This document shows positions 45,231 to 53,608 of a stretch of 64,000 nt of DNA, in pieces (within the stretch, counting starts at the first letter, position 1; the number at the start of each line of letters is the position of its first letter). The stretch covers positions 62,001 to 126,000 of the forward strand of contig JBHJNQ010000015.1 of the NCBI GenBank assembly GCA_050330635.1, in the 5' to 3' direction. Made by a program: the position numbers and the translations under genes. Under the pieces are notes generated by a model. That model was not told the DNA's origin and searched no databases. It worked only from the letters and a program-made list of their open reading frames with translations. The stretch comes from CADEDH01 sp050330635 (GTDB taxonomy: Bacteria; Actinomycetota; Acidimicrobiia; Acidimicrobiales; SZUA-35).

Positions 45231-46016
45231 ATGACCACGGGCGAGACCTCTCCCAACGCCGGTCACCGGAAGCCGCCCGGTGACCACGATCCCGGCGCCG
45301 AACGCGAACGTGAACGCGACGCGATGATCCACGATCACCGCGACGTCCAGGGCGGAACGGCCCGGGCCGCCGTGTTCGGCATCAGTGACGGCCTCGTGTC
45401 CAACGTGGCCCTCATCCTCGGTGTCGCCGCCGCCTCGGACTCGGCCGACGCCGTCCTGGTGGCCGGGGTCTCCGGGCTGCTGGCGGGAGCGGCATCGATG
45501 GCGGCGGGGGAGTACGTCTCGGTCAAGGCCCAGGCCGAGCTGGTCGAGCGGGAGCTCGACATCGAACGGGTGTCCATCGCTCAACGACCACGGCTCGAGA
45601 CCGAGGAGCTGGCCGCGATCTACCGGTCGCGAGGCATCGAGTCCGAGCAGGCGGAGGCCATGGCCGAGGCCGTCATGGCCGATCCGACGGTGGCGCTCGA
45701 GGTCCACGCCCGGGAGGAGCTCGGGGTCGACCCGGGCTCGGTCGGCGATCCCCGGGGGGCGGCGGTCAGCTCCTTCGTGGCCTTCGCCGTGGGCGCCTCC
45801 CTGCCGCTGCTGCCCTGGTTCGTGGCCGCCGGTGCCGCCGCCACGGTCGCCTCGGTGGCGATCGGGCTGGCCGCCGCCGCCGCCGTCGGGTTCACCCTCG
45901 CCGTGTTCACGGAGCGCTCGAAGGCCCGCACGATGGGGCGCCAGGTGGGCCTCGCCGCTGCCGCCTGCCTTCTGACCTGGCTCATCGGCTCCGCCCTGGG
46001 TGCGACCGTCGTCTGA
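45231..46016 (+). CDS. VIT1/CCC1 family transporter
   Basis: 261 residues, related to vacuolar iron/manganese transporters and bacterial MbfA-like exporters. Helix 1 AAVFGISDGLVSNVALILGVA, then LLAGAASMAAGEYVSVKAQAELVERELD (the conserved metal-binding Glu-rich loop), and three C-terminal helices ending LAAAACLLTWLIGSALGA. It probably moves Fe2+ or Mn2+ across the cytoplasmic membrane. An ATG within HERD-like sequence at residue 28 is an alternative start. Confidence 0.88.
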   Translation: MTTGETSPNAGHRKPPGDHDPGAERERERDAMIHDHRDVQGGTARAAVFGISDGLVSNVALILGVAAASDSADAVLVAGVSGLLAGAASMAAGEYVSVKAQAELVERELDIERVSIAQRPRLETEELAAIYRSRGIESEQAEAMAEAVMADPTVALEVHAREELGVDPGSVGDPRGAAVSSFVAFAVGASLPLLPWFVAAGAAATVASVAIGLAAAAAVGFTLAVFTERSKARTMGRQVGLAAAACLLTWLIGSALGATVV

Positions 46017-46131
46017 ACCCGTTCGCCCCCGGGTGACCCTCCCCCTTCCCGCATGGTTGACCGTTGCGTCGATGACGCTATGTTCGGCACCAACCAGGTA
46101 GCCCCCGCCACACCGGAGAGGTCCGAACAAC

Positions 46132-46443
46132 GTGATCACCGCACTCGTGCAATTCAGCCTTTCGGAGCCGATGTCGGCCGAGAAGATGGCGGCGCTATCG
46201 GAAGCCAACGCCCCGAGTTACATCGATCGCGACGGGCTCGTACGCAAGTACTACGTCCGCTCCGAGGATGGCACCGAGGTCGGCGGCATCTATCTGTGGT
46301 CGACGCGGGCCGACGCCGACCGCTGTTACGACGAGGAGTGGCGGGTCCGGGCCACCGAGGCCTACGGCGCCGACCCCGTCATCACCTGGCTCCACACCCC
46401 CGTGATCGTCGACAACCGCCACGACGAGATCGTCACCGACTGA
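46132..46443 (+). CDS. YdhR-like putative monooxygenase
   Basis: 103-residue dimeric ferredoxin-like barrel: ALVQFSLSEPMSAEKMAALS, LVRKYYVRSEDGTEVGGIYLW and RADADRCYDEEWRVRATEAYG match the YdhR/ABM-type fold. Such proteins are predicted monooxygenases of aromatic compounds, unproven here. The start is a GTG at 46132 with GGAGAGG about 11 nt upstream. Single gene. Confidence 0.75.
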   Translation: MITALVQFSLSEPMSAEKMAALSEANAPSYIDRDGLVRKYYVRSEDGTEVGGIYLWSTRADADRCYDEEWRVRATEAYGADPVITWLHTPVIVDNRHDEIVTD

Positions 46444-46583
46444 TCGGGTCCCGCCAGCCGAGCCGTCAGCCGTGGGTTGCCGGTCGTCCGATCGGGCGCG
46501 ACGCCGCCGGCGCCGCTACCGTGCCTGGTGGCGCCGGCCTCCGGACGTCAGGCGATGGGTGATGAGTACGTAGGAACGGTCGA

Positions 46584-49307
46584 GTGGATCTTCGGATCGG
46601 CGGGTTGGGCGAGGCCACGGAGATAGGGAGCGGTGCCTCCTCCGTTGTGTACCGCGCGAAACGGCTCTCCGACGGCCGCGACGTTGCGGTCAAGGTCCTA
46701 AACATGGCCGACCCGACGTTCGTCGCCCGCTTCGAGCGGGAGGTGGCGATGCTGACCACGCTCAGTCGCAGCCCCCGGATCGTGACGGTTCACGAGGCCG
46801 GGACCACCGAGCGGGGCCGCCCCTACCTCGTGCTCGACCTGTGCCGGTCGACGCTGCTGGAGCGGATCGAGCGCGACGGCCGGATCGAGCCGGCGGAGGC
46901 GTGCGACATCCTGGCCGAGATCACCGAGGCGGTGGCCGACGCCCACCAGATCGACATCGTTCACCGCGATCTGAAACCGGGCAACGTGCTGGTCTCCGAG
47001 GCCGGTGACCACCTCGTCGCCGACTTCGGCATCGGGACCTTCATGGGGGCGACCACCACTGGCGGCACCGGCATCGGTTTCACCGCCGGCTACGTGGCTC
47101 CCGAGACCCTCACCGGCGACTCCCCTGGCCCGCCAGCCGACATCTACGCCCTGGGAGCGACCCTGTTCCACATGCTGTCGGGGCGGGCCCCCTTCGTCGA
47201 TCCCTCCGGCGAGTCGAACCTCTTCGCCCTGGCCAACCGCATCGCCACTGACCCCGTCGCCGACCTCCGTCCCGCCGGGGTGCCGGACGAGGTGTGCCGG
47301 GTGGTGGAGGCGGCGATGGCCAAGGACCCGGACGTCCGCCCGACGGCGGACGAGCTCCGCCACCGGCTGCTGGCCGTGGCCGGCGGCCCCCGCAGTGACG
47401 GGAGCGCCGGCGAACACGCCGACGAAAACGCCGACGACGGTCGGGTGCGGTCCGAGGCGGCGTCGCCCCCTGGCGACCAGCGTGCGTCGTCGCTGCCGAC
47501 CCCGGGGTCGCTCGTCTCGCCCCCGTCCGTGCCCGGCTATCGGGCGGTGACATTCCTCGAACGGGAGCGGGAGCTCTCCGTCTTCCTGGCCCAGCCGGAA
47601 TCCGCACCGCCCGAGGGGGCACTGGTGGTCGCCCTCCGCGTCGCCGACCGCCGCCAGTCCGACCTCGACCGACGCCGTCAGCTCCGCACCCGGTGGAAGG
47701 CATTGGCGGGCGCCGCCGACCATCCCCGGCTGGCCCCGATCGACGGCTACGGGTTCACCGCCGACGGTCGACCCTTCATCGCCCTGGTCCACCACGAAGG
47801 CCAGCGGGTGGGCGACCGGGCGGCAGCGGCTCCGCTGCCATGGATGGAGGTGGCGGCGATCGGCGTCCGTCTGGCGGCCGGGCTCGAGGTGTTGGCCCGT
47901 CATCACCTGGTCCACGGAAACGTCCGACCGACGGCGGTGCTCGTCGACGTCGACGGCGAAGCGGTGCTGGGTGAGTACGCCGTCGCCGGACCCGAGCCCG
48001 ATCGGGCCGCCGGCACCGTGGCCGAGGTGTGGACCGCCCCCGAGCTGGTGGGCGACGGACCGCCGACCGTTGCCGGCGACCTTTTCGGTCTCGGGGCCAC
48101 GCTGGCCCGACTGGCGGGTGCCACCGTCGCTGGGGATCCCGGCCACCTGGCCCGCCGGCTCGAGACCGACGTCGCCCTGACCGCGGTGCCCGATCCGTTG
48201 CGGCGGCTGCTGTTGGCGCTCGTCGATCCCGATCCGGGGCGACGACCGGCCTCGGCTCGCGACGTGATCGGAGCCCTTCGCAGCCTGCAGAGCGACCACG
48301 GGCTGACCCCCACCCCCAGCCTGCTCGAACCCCCACCGCCGATGCCCCCGGCCGAGACGGCGTCGGCCGCCGCCTCCGGCCCCGCCGTCCCGGAGCACGA
48401 CGAGCCGCCCCTCCCTCCCCCTCCGGGGACCGTCCTCGGCGACGACGTCCTCCGCCAGCTCGGTTTCGACGCCCCCGATGCCGTGGGGCGCCCCGCCCCG
48501 ATCCCGGGAGCCGGTGCCGAGGTGTCGGCGGATGCCGCTCGCACCGCCGACCTGTCCGACATCCTCGCCGCTCATCACCGCCAGCAGCCCGAGCCCGGAC
48601 GACCGCCGCCGGCCGTCACCGGCACGGTGACCGCCGCCGCATCACCGTCGGCGGTCGGCCGCCCCGTCGGGGGCCCACCTCCCCTCCCGCCGCAGGAACC
48701 GGTCGCCCGACCCTACGACACCGCCCCCGTCACCGACCGACGGTCGCTCTCCGTCCATCACCACGAGCTCCCGGCCAGCGCCCTGCGCCGGCTGATCGTC
48801 GGTGGCGTCGCCGCCGTCGCCCTGGCCGGCGCCGTGATCTACCTGTGGCAGCAGCGTGACGACCGCGGTGACACGACCCTCGCCGACGCCACGACCACCC
48901 CGGCACCGCCGACGGCGGTCGTGCCGCTCGTGGCCAACGTCGACGAGGAGAACGCGGTCGCCCGAATCCAGAACGCCGGCTTCACCGCCGTCATCACCCA
49001 CCGATTCGATCCGGCCTCGCCCCAGGGCAGCATCCTGTCGGCGACCCCATCGTCCGGGTCGACGGCCGAGGTGGGCTCGTCGGTCGAGCTCGTTGTGTCC
49101 CTCGGTGCCGAGCCGTCGTGCACCGGCTCGAGCCGTGAGGAGATCCGCCGCCAGCTCGACCTGCGCGGCATCGCCGTGGCCCTCGTGGCCGAGGAGTTCA
49201 ACGAGTCGGTCGAGGCGGGAGCGGGGCTGCGGTGCGAGTTCGACACCGAGACGCCGTCGGCCGTGGTGTTCGTGTCGAAGGGGCCCGATCCGGAGGCCGA
49301 GGGCTGA
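46584..49307 (+). CDS. Membrane Ser/Thr protein kinase with second, dead kinase domain and PASTA domains
   Basis: 907 residues. Domain 1 (8-265) is an active PknB-type kinase: Gly loop GSGASSVVYRA, VAVK Lys37, HRDLKPGN (127-134), DFG (147-149), APE (172-174). Domain 2 (about 319-570) keeps the kinase layout but reads HLVHGNVRPTAVLVD in place of HRDxKxxN and GEYAV in place of DFG, with APEL at 485, so it should be a pseudokinase. A Pro-rich linker, one transmembrane helix (736-756), an extracellular PASTA domain (780-841) and a degenerate second one with two Cys follow. It probably senses peptidoglycan or muropeptides. GTG start, taggaa about 8 nt upstream. Confidence 0.9.
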   Translation: MDLRIGGLGEATEIGSGASSVVYRAKRLSDGRDVAVKVLNMADPTFVARFEREVAMLTTLSRSPRIVTVHEAGTTERGRPYLVLDLCRSTLLERIERDGRIEPAEACDILAEITEAVADAHQIDIVHRDLKPGNVLVSEAGDHLVADFGIGTFMGATTTGGTGIGFTAGYVAPETLTGDSPGPPADIYALGATLFHMLSGRAPFVDPSGESNLFALANRIATDPVADLRPAGVPDEVCRVVEAAMAKDPDVRPTADELRHRLLAVAGGPRSDGSAGEHADENADDGRVRSEAASPPGDQRASSLPTPGSLVSPPSVPGYRAVTFLERERELSVFLAQPESAPPEGALVVALRVADRRQSDLDRRRQLRTRWKALAGAADHPRLAPIDGYGFTADGRPFIALVHHEGQRVGDRAAAAPLPWMEVAAIGVRLAAGLEVLARHHLVHGNVRPTAVLVDVDGEAVLGEYAVAGPEPDRAAGTVAEVWTAPELVGDGPPTVAGDLFGLGATLARLAGATVAGDPGHLARRLETDVALTAVPDPLRRLLLALVDPDPGRRPASARDVIGALRSLQSDHGLTPTPSLLEPPPPMPPAETASAAASGPAVPEHDEPPLPPPPGTVLGDDVLRQLGFDAPDAVGRPAPIPGAGAEVSADAARTADLSDILAAHHRQQPEPGRPPPAVTGTVTAAASPSAVGRPVGGPPPLPPQEPVARPYDTAPVTDRRSLSVHHHELPASALRRLIVGGVAAVALAGAVIYLWQQRDDRGDTTLADATTTPAPPTAVVPLVANVDEENAVARIQNAGFTAVITHRFDPASPQGSILSATPSSGSTAEVGSSVELVVSLGAEPSCTGSSREEIRRQLDLRGIAVALVAEEFNESVEAGAGLRCEFDTETPSAVVFVSKGPDPEAEG

Positions 49308-49336
49308 CCTCGCCCGATGGTCGTGGAAGAATCGGG

Positions 49337-49365
49337 TTGTGAGACGATCGTCACCCTGGTTCACT
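49337..49365 (+). promoter_or_regulatory. Possible ilvBNC promoter (TTGTGA-N17-TTCACT)
   Basis: TTGTGA at 49337-49342 and TTCACT at 49360-49365, spaced 17 bp. Transcription would start near the leader-peptide ATG at 49374, i.e. a leaderless leader. Consensus match is weak. Confidence 0.3.
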
Positions 49366-49367
49366 AG

Positions 49368-49433
49368 ATGGCGATGAGTCGTAACGCCCCCACCACCAGC
49401 CGCACGCTCATCGTCATCGTAGTACTTGCGTAG
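49368..49433 (+). CDS. ilvBNC attenuator leader peptide
   Basis: 21 codons (19 if read from the ATG at 49374): MSRNAPTTSRTLIVIVVLA then TAG. The end packs Leu-Ile-Val-Ile-Val-Val-Leu, the three end products of the pathway, and uses codons GTA GTA CTT that are rare in this GC-rich DNA. Ribosome stalling there when branched-chain aminoacyl-tRNAs are scarce would prevent the downstream terminator from forming. It is followed by a pause hairpin and a classic intrinsic terminator before ilvB. Confidence 0.85.
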   Translation: MAMSRNAPTTSRTLIVIVVLA

Positions 49434-49459
49434 CGCACGCCTTCGACAGACGCGTGCGC
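49433..49459 (+). promoter_or_regulatory. Leader pause hairpin of the ilv attenuator
   Basis: gcgcacgc (49433-49440) and gcgtgcgc (49452-49459) pair across an 11-nt loop. The left arm begins at the last base of the leader stop codon, as expected for a 1:2 hairpin. Confidence 0.65.
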
Positions 49460-49461
49460 AG

Positions 49462-49492
49462 AGCCTCCCACCCGGGAGGCTTTGTTGCTTTT
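49462..49492 (+). terminator. Attenuator terminator upstream of ilvB
   Basis: agcctccc / gggaggct, an 8-bp stem with a 4-nt loop, followed by tttgttgctttt. The T-rich run is rare in this genome and makes this the clearest intrinsic terminator in the window. Confidence 0.85.
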
Positions 49493-49550
49493 CGCCGACC
49501 ATCGCACCCACCCCCACCCGACCACCACACCTCTGACAGGAGCGAGACCC

Positions 49551-51332
49551 ATGACGCTCGACGGGACCCGACTGAACGGGGGCCAGGCCCTCATCAAGAG
49601 TTTGGAGATGGAGGGCGTGGAGGTGATCTTCGGGTACCCGGGCGGCGCCATCCTCCCGGTCTACGACCCGATCATCGACTCGCCGATCCGCCATGTGCTC
49701 GTCCGCCACGAACAGGGCGCGGGTCACGCCGCCGAGGGCTACGCCCACGCCACCGGCCGCCCCGGGGTGTGCATGGTGACCAGCGGGCCGGCCGCCACCA
49801 ACATCGTGACCCCGCTGGCCGACGCCTACCTCGACTCGGTCCCGATGGTCTGCATCACCGGTCAGGTGGCGATGGCGGCCATCGGCACCGACGCCTTCCA
49901 GGAGGTCGACACCACCGGCATCACGCGGTCGGTTACCAAGCACAACATGCTCGTCACCCGAGCCGAGGACATCCCCCGGGCCGTCAAGGAGGCGTTCCAC
50001 ATCGCCACCACTGGTCGTCCCGGGCCCGTCCTCGTCGACATCCCCAAGAACATCGTCGACGCCGGCAATCCCGACGCCTACTTCGAGTGGTCGTACCCGG
50101 ACGGTGTCGACCTTCCCGGCTACAAGCCCGACACGACCCCTGACCGGGCGTCGATCGAGCGGTCGGTCGAGCTGATGGTGGCGGCCGAGCGACCCGTCCT
50201 CTACGTCGGGGGCGGCGTGCTCAAAGCGCGGGGGGCCGAGGCGTTGCGCCGGCTGGCCGAGTTGGGCAACATCCCCGTCGTCACCACCCTCATGGCTCGG
50301 GGGGCTTTCCCCGACAGCCACGAGCTCTGCCTCGGCATGCCGGGCATGCACGGCAACTACACCGCCGTCACCGCCATCCAGCGGGCCGACCTCCTCATCG
50401 CCATGGGCAGCCGGTTCGACGACCGGGTCACCGGACGGGTCGGGTCGTTCGCCCCCGAGGCCAAGGTGATCCACGTCGACATCGACCCGGCCGAGCACGG
50501 CAAGGTCAGGACTCCCGACGTGTCGGTGGTCGGCGACTGCCGCCTGGCCATGGAGATGATGCTCGAGGCGCTGGCCACCCGGGGGGGAGGCGGCGCCTTC
50601 GCCGACCACACGCCGTGGCGTCAGCAGCTGTCGGGGTGGCAGGAGAAGTTCCCGCTGACCTACGAGCAGAGCGGGCTCGGCGAGTACCTCAAGCCCCAGT
50701 TCGTGCTGGAGAAGCTGCGCGACGGCTGCCCGGACGACACGATCGTCACCTCCGGCGTCGGTCAGCACCAGATGTGGGCCAGCCAGTACTGGCAGTTCGA
50801 CCACCCCTACACCTGGATCAACTCCGGGGGGCTCGGAACGATGGGGTTCTCCATCCCGGCCGCAATCGGGGCCAAGGCCGGCATGCCCGACCGCACCGTG
50901 TGGGCCGTCGACGGCGACGGCTGCTTCCAGATGACTGGCCAGGAGCTCGTGACCGCCAGCGTGGAGCGCATCCCGATCAAGGTCGCCCTCCTCAACAACG
51001 CCTACCTGGGCATGGTCCGCCAGTGGCAGGAGCTCTTCTACGACGAGCGCTACTCCGAGGTCCACCTCACCCACGACATGCCCGACTACGTGAAGTGGGC
51101 CGAGGCCATGGGGTGCGTCGCCTTCCGGGTCGAGGACCCCGACGAGGTCGAGCTGACGATCGCCAAGGCCAACGAGATCAACGACCGGCCCGTGGTGATC
51201 GAGTTCCGCTGCATCAGCTGGGAGAAGGTCTATCCGATGGTCGCCGCCGGTGGCTCCAACGACGACATCATGGTCGACCCGTCCCAGAGCCACCTGCTCG
51301 ACGCCCCCGGTGCCGCCGGCGCCACCGACTGA
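49551..51332 (+). CDS. ilvB: Acetolactate synthase large subunit
   Basis: ThDP-dependent first committed enzyme of branched-chain synthesis: condenses two pyruvates to 2-acetolactate or pyruvate with 2-oxobutanoate. 593 residues. N-terminal GGQALIKSLEMEGVEVIFGYPGG, activating Glu in RHEQGAGHAAEGYA, FAD region SRFDDRVTGRVGSF, and ThDP/Mg motif WAVDGDGCFQMTGQEL ... NN. The ATG at 49551 has AGGAG 9 nt upstream. First gene of ilvBNC, under the attenuator described above; ilvN begins 14 nt after its stop. Confidence 0.96.
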   Translation: MTLDGTRLNGGQALIKSLEMEGVEVIFGYPGGAILPVYDPIIDSPIRHVLVRHEQGAGHAAEGYAHATGRPGVCMVTSGPAATNIVTPLADAYLDSVPMVCITGQVAMAAIGTDAFQEVDTTGITRSVTKHNMLVTRAEDIPRAVKEAFHIATTGRPGPVLVDIPKNIVDAGNPDAYFEWSYPDGVDLPGYKPDTTPDRASIERSVELMVAAERPVLYVGGGVLKARGAEALRRLAELGNIPVVTTLMARGAFPDSHELCLGMPGMHGNYTAVTAIQRADLLIAMGSRFDDRVTGRVGSFAPEAKVIHVDIDPAEHGKVRTPDVSVVGDCRLAMEMMLEALATRGGGGAFADHTPWRQQLSGWQEKFPLTYEQSGLGEYLKPQFVLEKLRDGCPDDTIVTSGVGQHQMWASQYWQFDHPYTWINSGGLGTMGFSIPAAIGAKAGMPDRTVWAVDGDGCFQMTGQELVTASVERIPIKVALLNNAYLGMVRQWQELFYDERYSEVHLTHDMPDYVKWAEAMGCVAFRVEDPDEVELTIAKANEINDRPVVIEFRCISWEKVYPMVAAGGSNDDIMVDPSQSHLLDAPGAAGATD

Positions 51333-51346
51333 CGAGGAGACCCGAG

Positions 51347-51910
51347 ATGACCGACGTCGCCCCCGCCGCCCCCACTGCCCTCGACCCCGAGCCGGCCGAA
51401 CCCTCGCCGGAACGAACCATCGTGGTGCTGGTGGAGAACAAGGCCGGGCTCCTGGCCCGGGTCGCCGACCTGTTCGCCCGCCGGGGCTACAACATCGTGT
51501 CCCTGGCCGTCGCCCCCACCCACGACGAGGCCTTCAGCCGGATCACCATCGTCGTCGACGTTGAGTCGTCGCCGCTGGAACAGATCGTGAAGCAGCTCTT
51601 CAAGCTGATCCACGTGGTCGAGATCGCCGTGCTGCAACCCGATCGGGCGGTGGAGCGGGAGCTGCTCATGGCCACCGTCCGCACCCCCAAGGCGACCCGG
51701 GGCCAGATCGTGGAGCTGGTCGACATCTTCGAGGGCAAGATCCTCGCCGTGTCGAGTGACCAGCTGACGGTGAGCCTCGACGGCCGACCGAGCAAGATCG
51801 ACGACTTCGAGGCCCTCCTCGAGGACTACGAGATCGTCGAGCTCCAGCGCTCCGGCCGCATCGCCCTGCCCAAGATCGGTCGCGACACCCCCCGGCTGCG
51901 AGCCGTGTAG
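51347..51910 (+). CDS. ilvN: Acetolactate synthase small (regulatory) subunit
   Basis: 187 residues. N-terminal ACT domain (TIVVLVENKAGLLARVADLF ... RRGYNIVSLAVAPT) that binds valine for feedback inhibition, and a C-terminal ALS_ss_C domain (ELLMATVRTPKATRGQIVEL). A 23-residue Pro/Ala/Glu-rich extension precedes the ACT domain. It activates IlvB and confers feedback control. GAGGAG precedes the ATG by about 8 nt. Confidence 0.95.
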   Translation: MTDVAPAAPTALDPEPAEPSPERTIVVLVENKAGLLARVADLFARRGYNIVSLAVAPTHDEAFSRITIVVDVESSPLEQIVKQLFKLIHVVEIAVLQPDRAVERELLMATVRTPKATRGQIVELVDIFEGKILAVSSDQLTVSLDGRPSKIDDFEALLEDYEIVELQRSGRIALPKIGRDTPRLRAV

Positions 51911-51945
51911 AGGCCCGCCCGCTACCGTTCACCACCGTTCGCACA

Positions 51946-51961
51946 CCGGGTCGCCACCCGG
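51946..51961 (+). promoter_or_regulatory. Small hairpin between ilvN and ilvC
   Basis: ccgggt and acccgg with a 4-nt loop in the 83-bp gap. Also present are two accgttc copies (51923, 51933). It may be a processing or partial termination site; no U-tract. Confidence 0.35.
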
Positions 51962-51993
51962 CCGCTCGCACCCATCACCGAGGAGTACACCCC

Positions 51994-53025
51994 ATGGCCA
52001 ACATCTACTACGAAGCCGACGCCGACCGGTCCCTCATCGCCGACCGCAAGGTGGCGGTGCTCGGCTACGGCTCGCAGGGCCACGCCCACGCCCTCAACCT
52101 GAAGGAGTCGGGCATCGACGTCCGCATCGGCCTGCGGGAAGGTTCGTCGTCGACGGCCAAGGCCACCGAGGCCGGGCTGAAAGTGCTCCCGATCGCCGAC
52201 GCCGTGGCCGAGGCCGACCTGATCATGATGCTGATGCCCGACACCGAGATGGGCACCATCTACACCGACCACGTCGCCCCCAACCTGGCCGAGGGCGATG
52301 CCCTGTTCTTCGCCCACGGATTCAACATTCGCTTCGGGCTCATCGAGCCGCCGGCCTCGGTCGACGTGTGCATGGTGGCGCCCAAGGGTCCGGGCCATCT
52401 AGTGCGCCGCACCTATGTGGAGGGTGGCGGCGTGCCGTGCCTGATCGCCGTCGAGCAGGACGCCAGCGGCTCGGCCAAGGGTCTCGCCCTCGCCTACGCC
52501 GACGCCATCGGCGGGGCCCGGGCCGGAGTGATCGAGACCACGTTCACCGAGGAGACCGAGACCGACCTCTTCGGTGAGCAGGCCGTGCTGTGTGGCGGCA
52601 CCACCGCCCTCGTGCAGGCCGGCTTCGAGACCCTGGTCGACGCCGGCTACCAGCCCGAGGTCGCCTACTTCGAGTGCCTCCACGAGCTCAAGCTGATCGT
52701 CGACCTCATGTACGAGGAGGGCATCGCCGGGATGCGCTACTCGGTCAGCGACACCGCCGAGTACGGCGACCTTTCCCGCGGCCCGCGCGTCATCAACGAC
52801 GCGGTGAAGGCCGAGATGAAGGTCATGCTCGACGAGATCCAGACCGGTAAGTTCGCCGACGAATGGGTGGCCGAGTCGAAGGCCGGGCGGCCCAACTTCC
52901 TCCGCCTCGAGGCCGAGGGCCACGAGCACCCGATCGAGACGGTGGGCAAGGAGCTGCGGGCCATGATGCCATGGATCTCCCAGGGCAAGGCCAGCGTCCG
53001 CGAGACCTCGGGCGGCCAGGGCTGA
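51994..53025 (+). CDS. ilvC: Ketol-acid reductoisomerase (NADP+)
   Basis: Class I KARI of 343 residues. Cofactor motif LGYGSQGHAHALNL with the following RIGLREGSSS supplying phosphate contacts for NADPH, LIMMLMPDTEM, APKGPGHLVRRTYVEG, and the C-terminal knotted domain with Mg ligands (DLFGEQAVLCGG, ETLVDAGYQPEVAYFECLHE). It converts acetolactate to 2,3-dihydroxy-isovalerate, the substrate of IlvD. GAGGAG lies about 9 nt before the ATG. Confidence 0.96.
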   Translation: MANIYYEADADRSLIADRKVAVLGYGSQGHAHALNLKESGIDVRIGLREGSSSTAKATEAGLKVLPIADAVAEADLIMMLMPDTEMGTIYTDHVAPNLAEGDALFFAHGFNIRFGLIEPPASVDVCMVAPKGPGHLVRRTYVEGGGVPCLIAVEQDASGSAKGLALAYADAIGGARAGVIETTFTEETETDLFGEQAVLCGGTTALVQAGFETLVDAGYQPEVAYFECLHELKLIVDLMYEEGIAGMRYSVSDTAEYGDLSRGPRVINDAVKAEMKVMLDEIQTGKFADEWVAESKAGRPNFLRLEAEGHEHPIETVGKELRAMMPWISQGKASVRETSGGQG

Positions 53026-53039
53026 GCGGTTGCCGTCGC

Positions 53040-53045
53040 TACGGT
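53040..53045 (+). promoter_or_regulatory. Putative -10 box of a leaderless promoter (TACGGT)
   Basis: TACGGT, 6 nt before the NUDIX gene ATG at 53052 and 14 nt after the ilvC stop, so this gene may be transcribed separately from the ilv operon. Confidence 0.4.
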
Positions 53046-53051
53046 GATCCG

Positions 53052-53579
53052 ATGGCTTTCACCCCGATCGTCGGCACCCTGGCCTACCTGTGGGACACCG
53101 AGCGCGACCGGGTGCTGCTGGTGCGACGCAACGCCCGGGTCGACGACGACCACTTCGGCAAGGTCAACGGTTTGGGAGGCAAGCTGGAGCCCGACGAGAG
53201 CGTCGTGGCCGGGGTCCGGCGCGAGATCGCCGAGGAGACCGGCCTCCCGCTCACCGACCTGCGGTTGAGGGGCACGATCACCTGGACCGACTTCGGGCCC
53301 AACCGGGAGGCCTGGCTCGGTTTCGTGTTCCTCGTCACCGGCTGGCTGGGTGAGCCGCCCGAGGCCAACGACGAAGGGACCCTTGAGTGGATCGAGCGGG
53401 CCCGACTCCTGGCCGCCTGCAGCGACGACGAGGCCGAACGGGCCGCCGCCGACCTACCGATGTGGGCCGGCGACCGACACTTCGTACCCCTGGTTTTCGA
53501 CGACGATCCCCGTCCCTTCCACGGCACCATGCCCTACGACGGGGACCGCCCCCTCGCCTGGTCCTACGAGCGACTGTGA
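53052..53579 (+). CDS. NUDIX hydrolase (MutT/8-oxo-dGTPase-like)
   Basis: 175 residues. The NUDIX box is complete: GGKLEPDESVVAGVRREIAE followed by ETGL. The N-terminal LAYLWDTERDRVLLVRRNAR and the C-terminal WEIxx-like MWAGDRHFVPLVFDDDP HGTMPYDGD region (split here by a few residues) match the MTH1-type 8-oxo-dGTP diphosphatases, which end with Trp/Phe-rich strands. A nucleotide-pool sanitising role is likely but not proven. Confidence 0.82.
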   Translation: MAFTPIVGTLAYLWDTERDRVLLVRRNARVDDDHFGKVNGLGGKLEPDESVVAGVRREIAEETGLPLTDLRLRGTITWTDFGPNREAWLGFVFLVTGWLGEPPEANDEGTLEWIERARLLAACSDDEAERAAADLPMWAGDRHFVPLVFDDDPRPFHGTMPYDGDRPLAWSYERL

Positions 53580-53608
53580 CGGGGCCGCCGAACTGGGGCG
53601 GCGCGGCG

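Noticed and set aside
48642..51293. 883-codon minus-strand frame opposite the kinase 3' end and ilvB
   Set aside because: Shadow of ilvB and the kinase; low-complexity composition and no motifs.
49551..53025. A novel branched-chain biosynthesis cluster
   Set aside because: Gene order ilvB-ilvN-ilvC with an attenuator is standard for actinobacteria.
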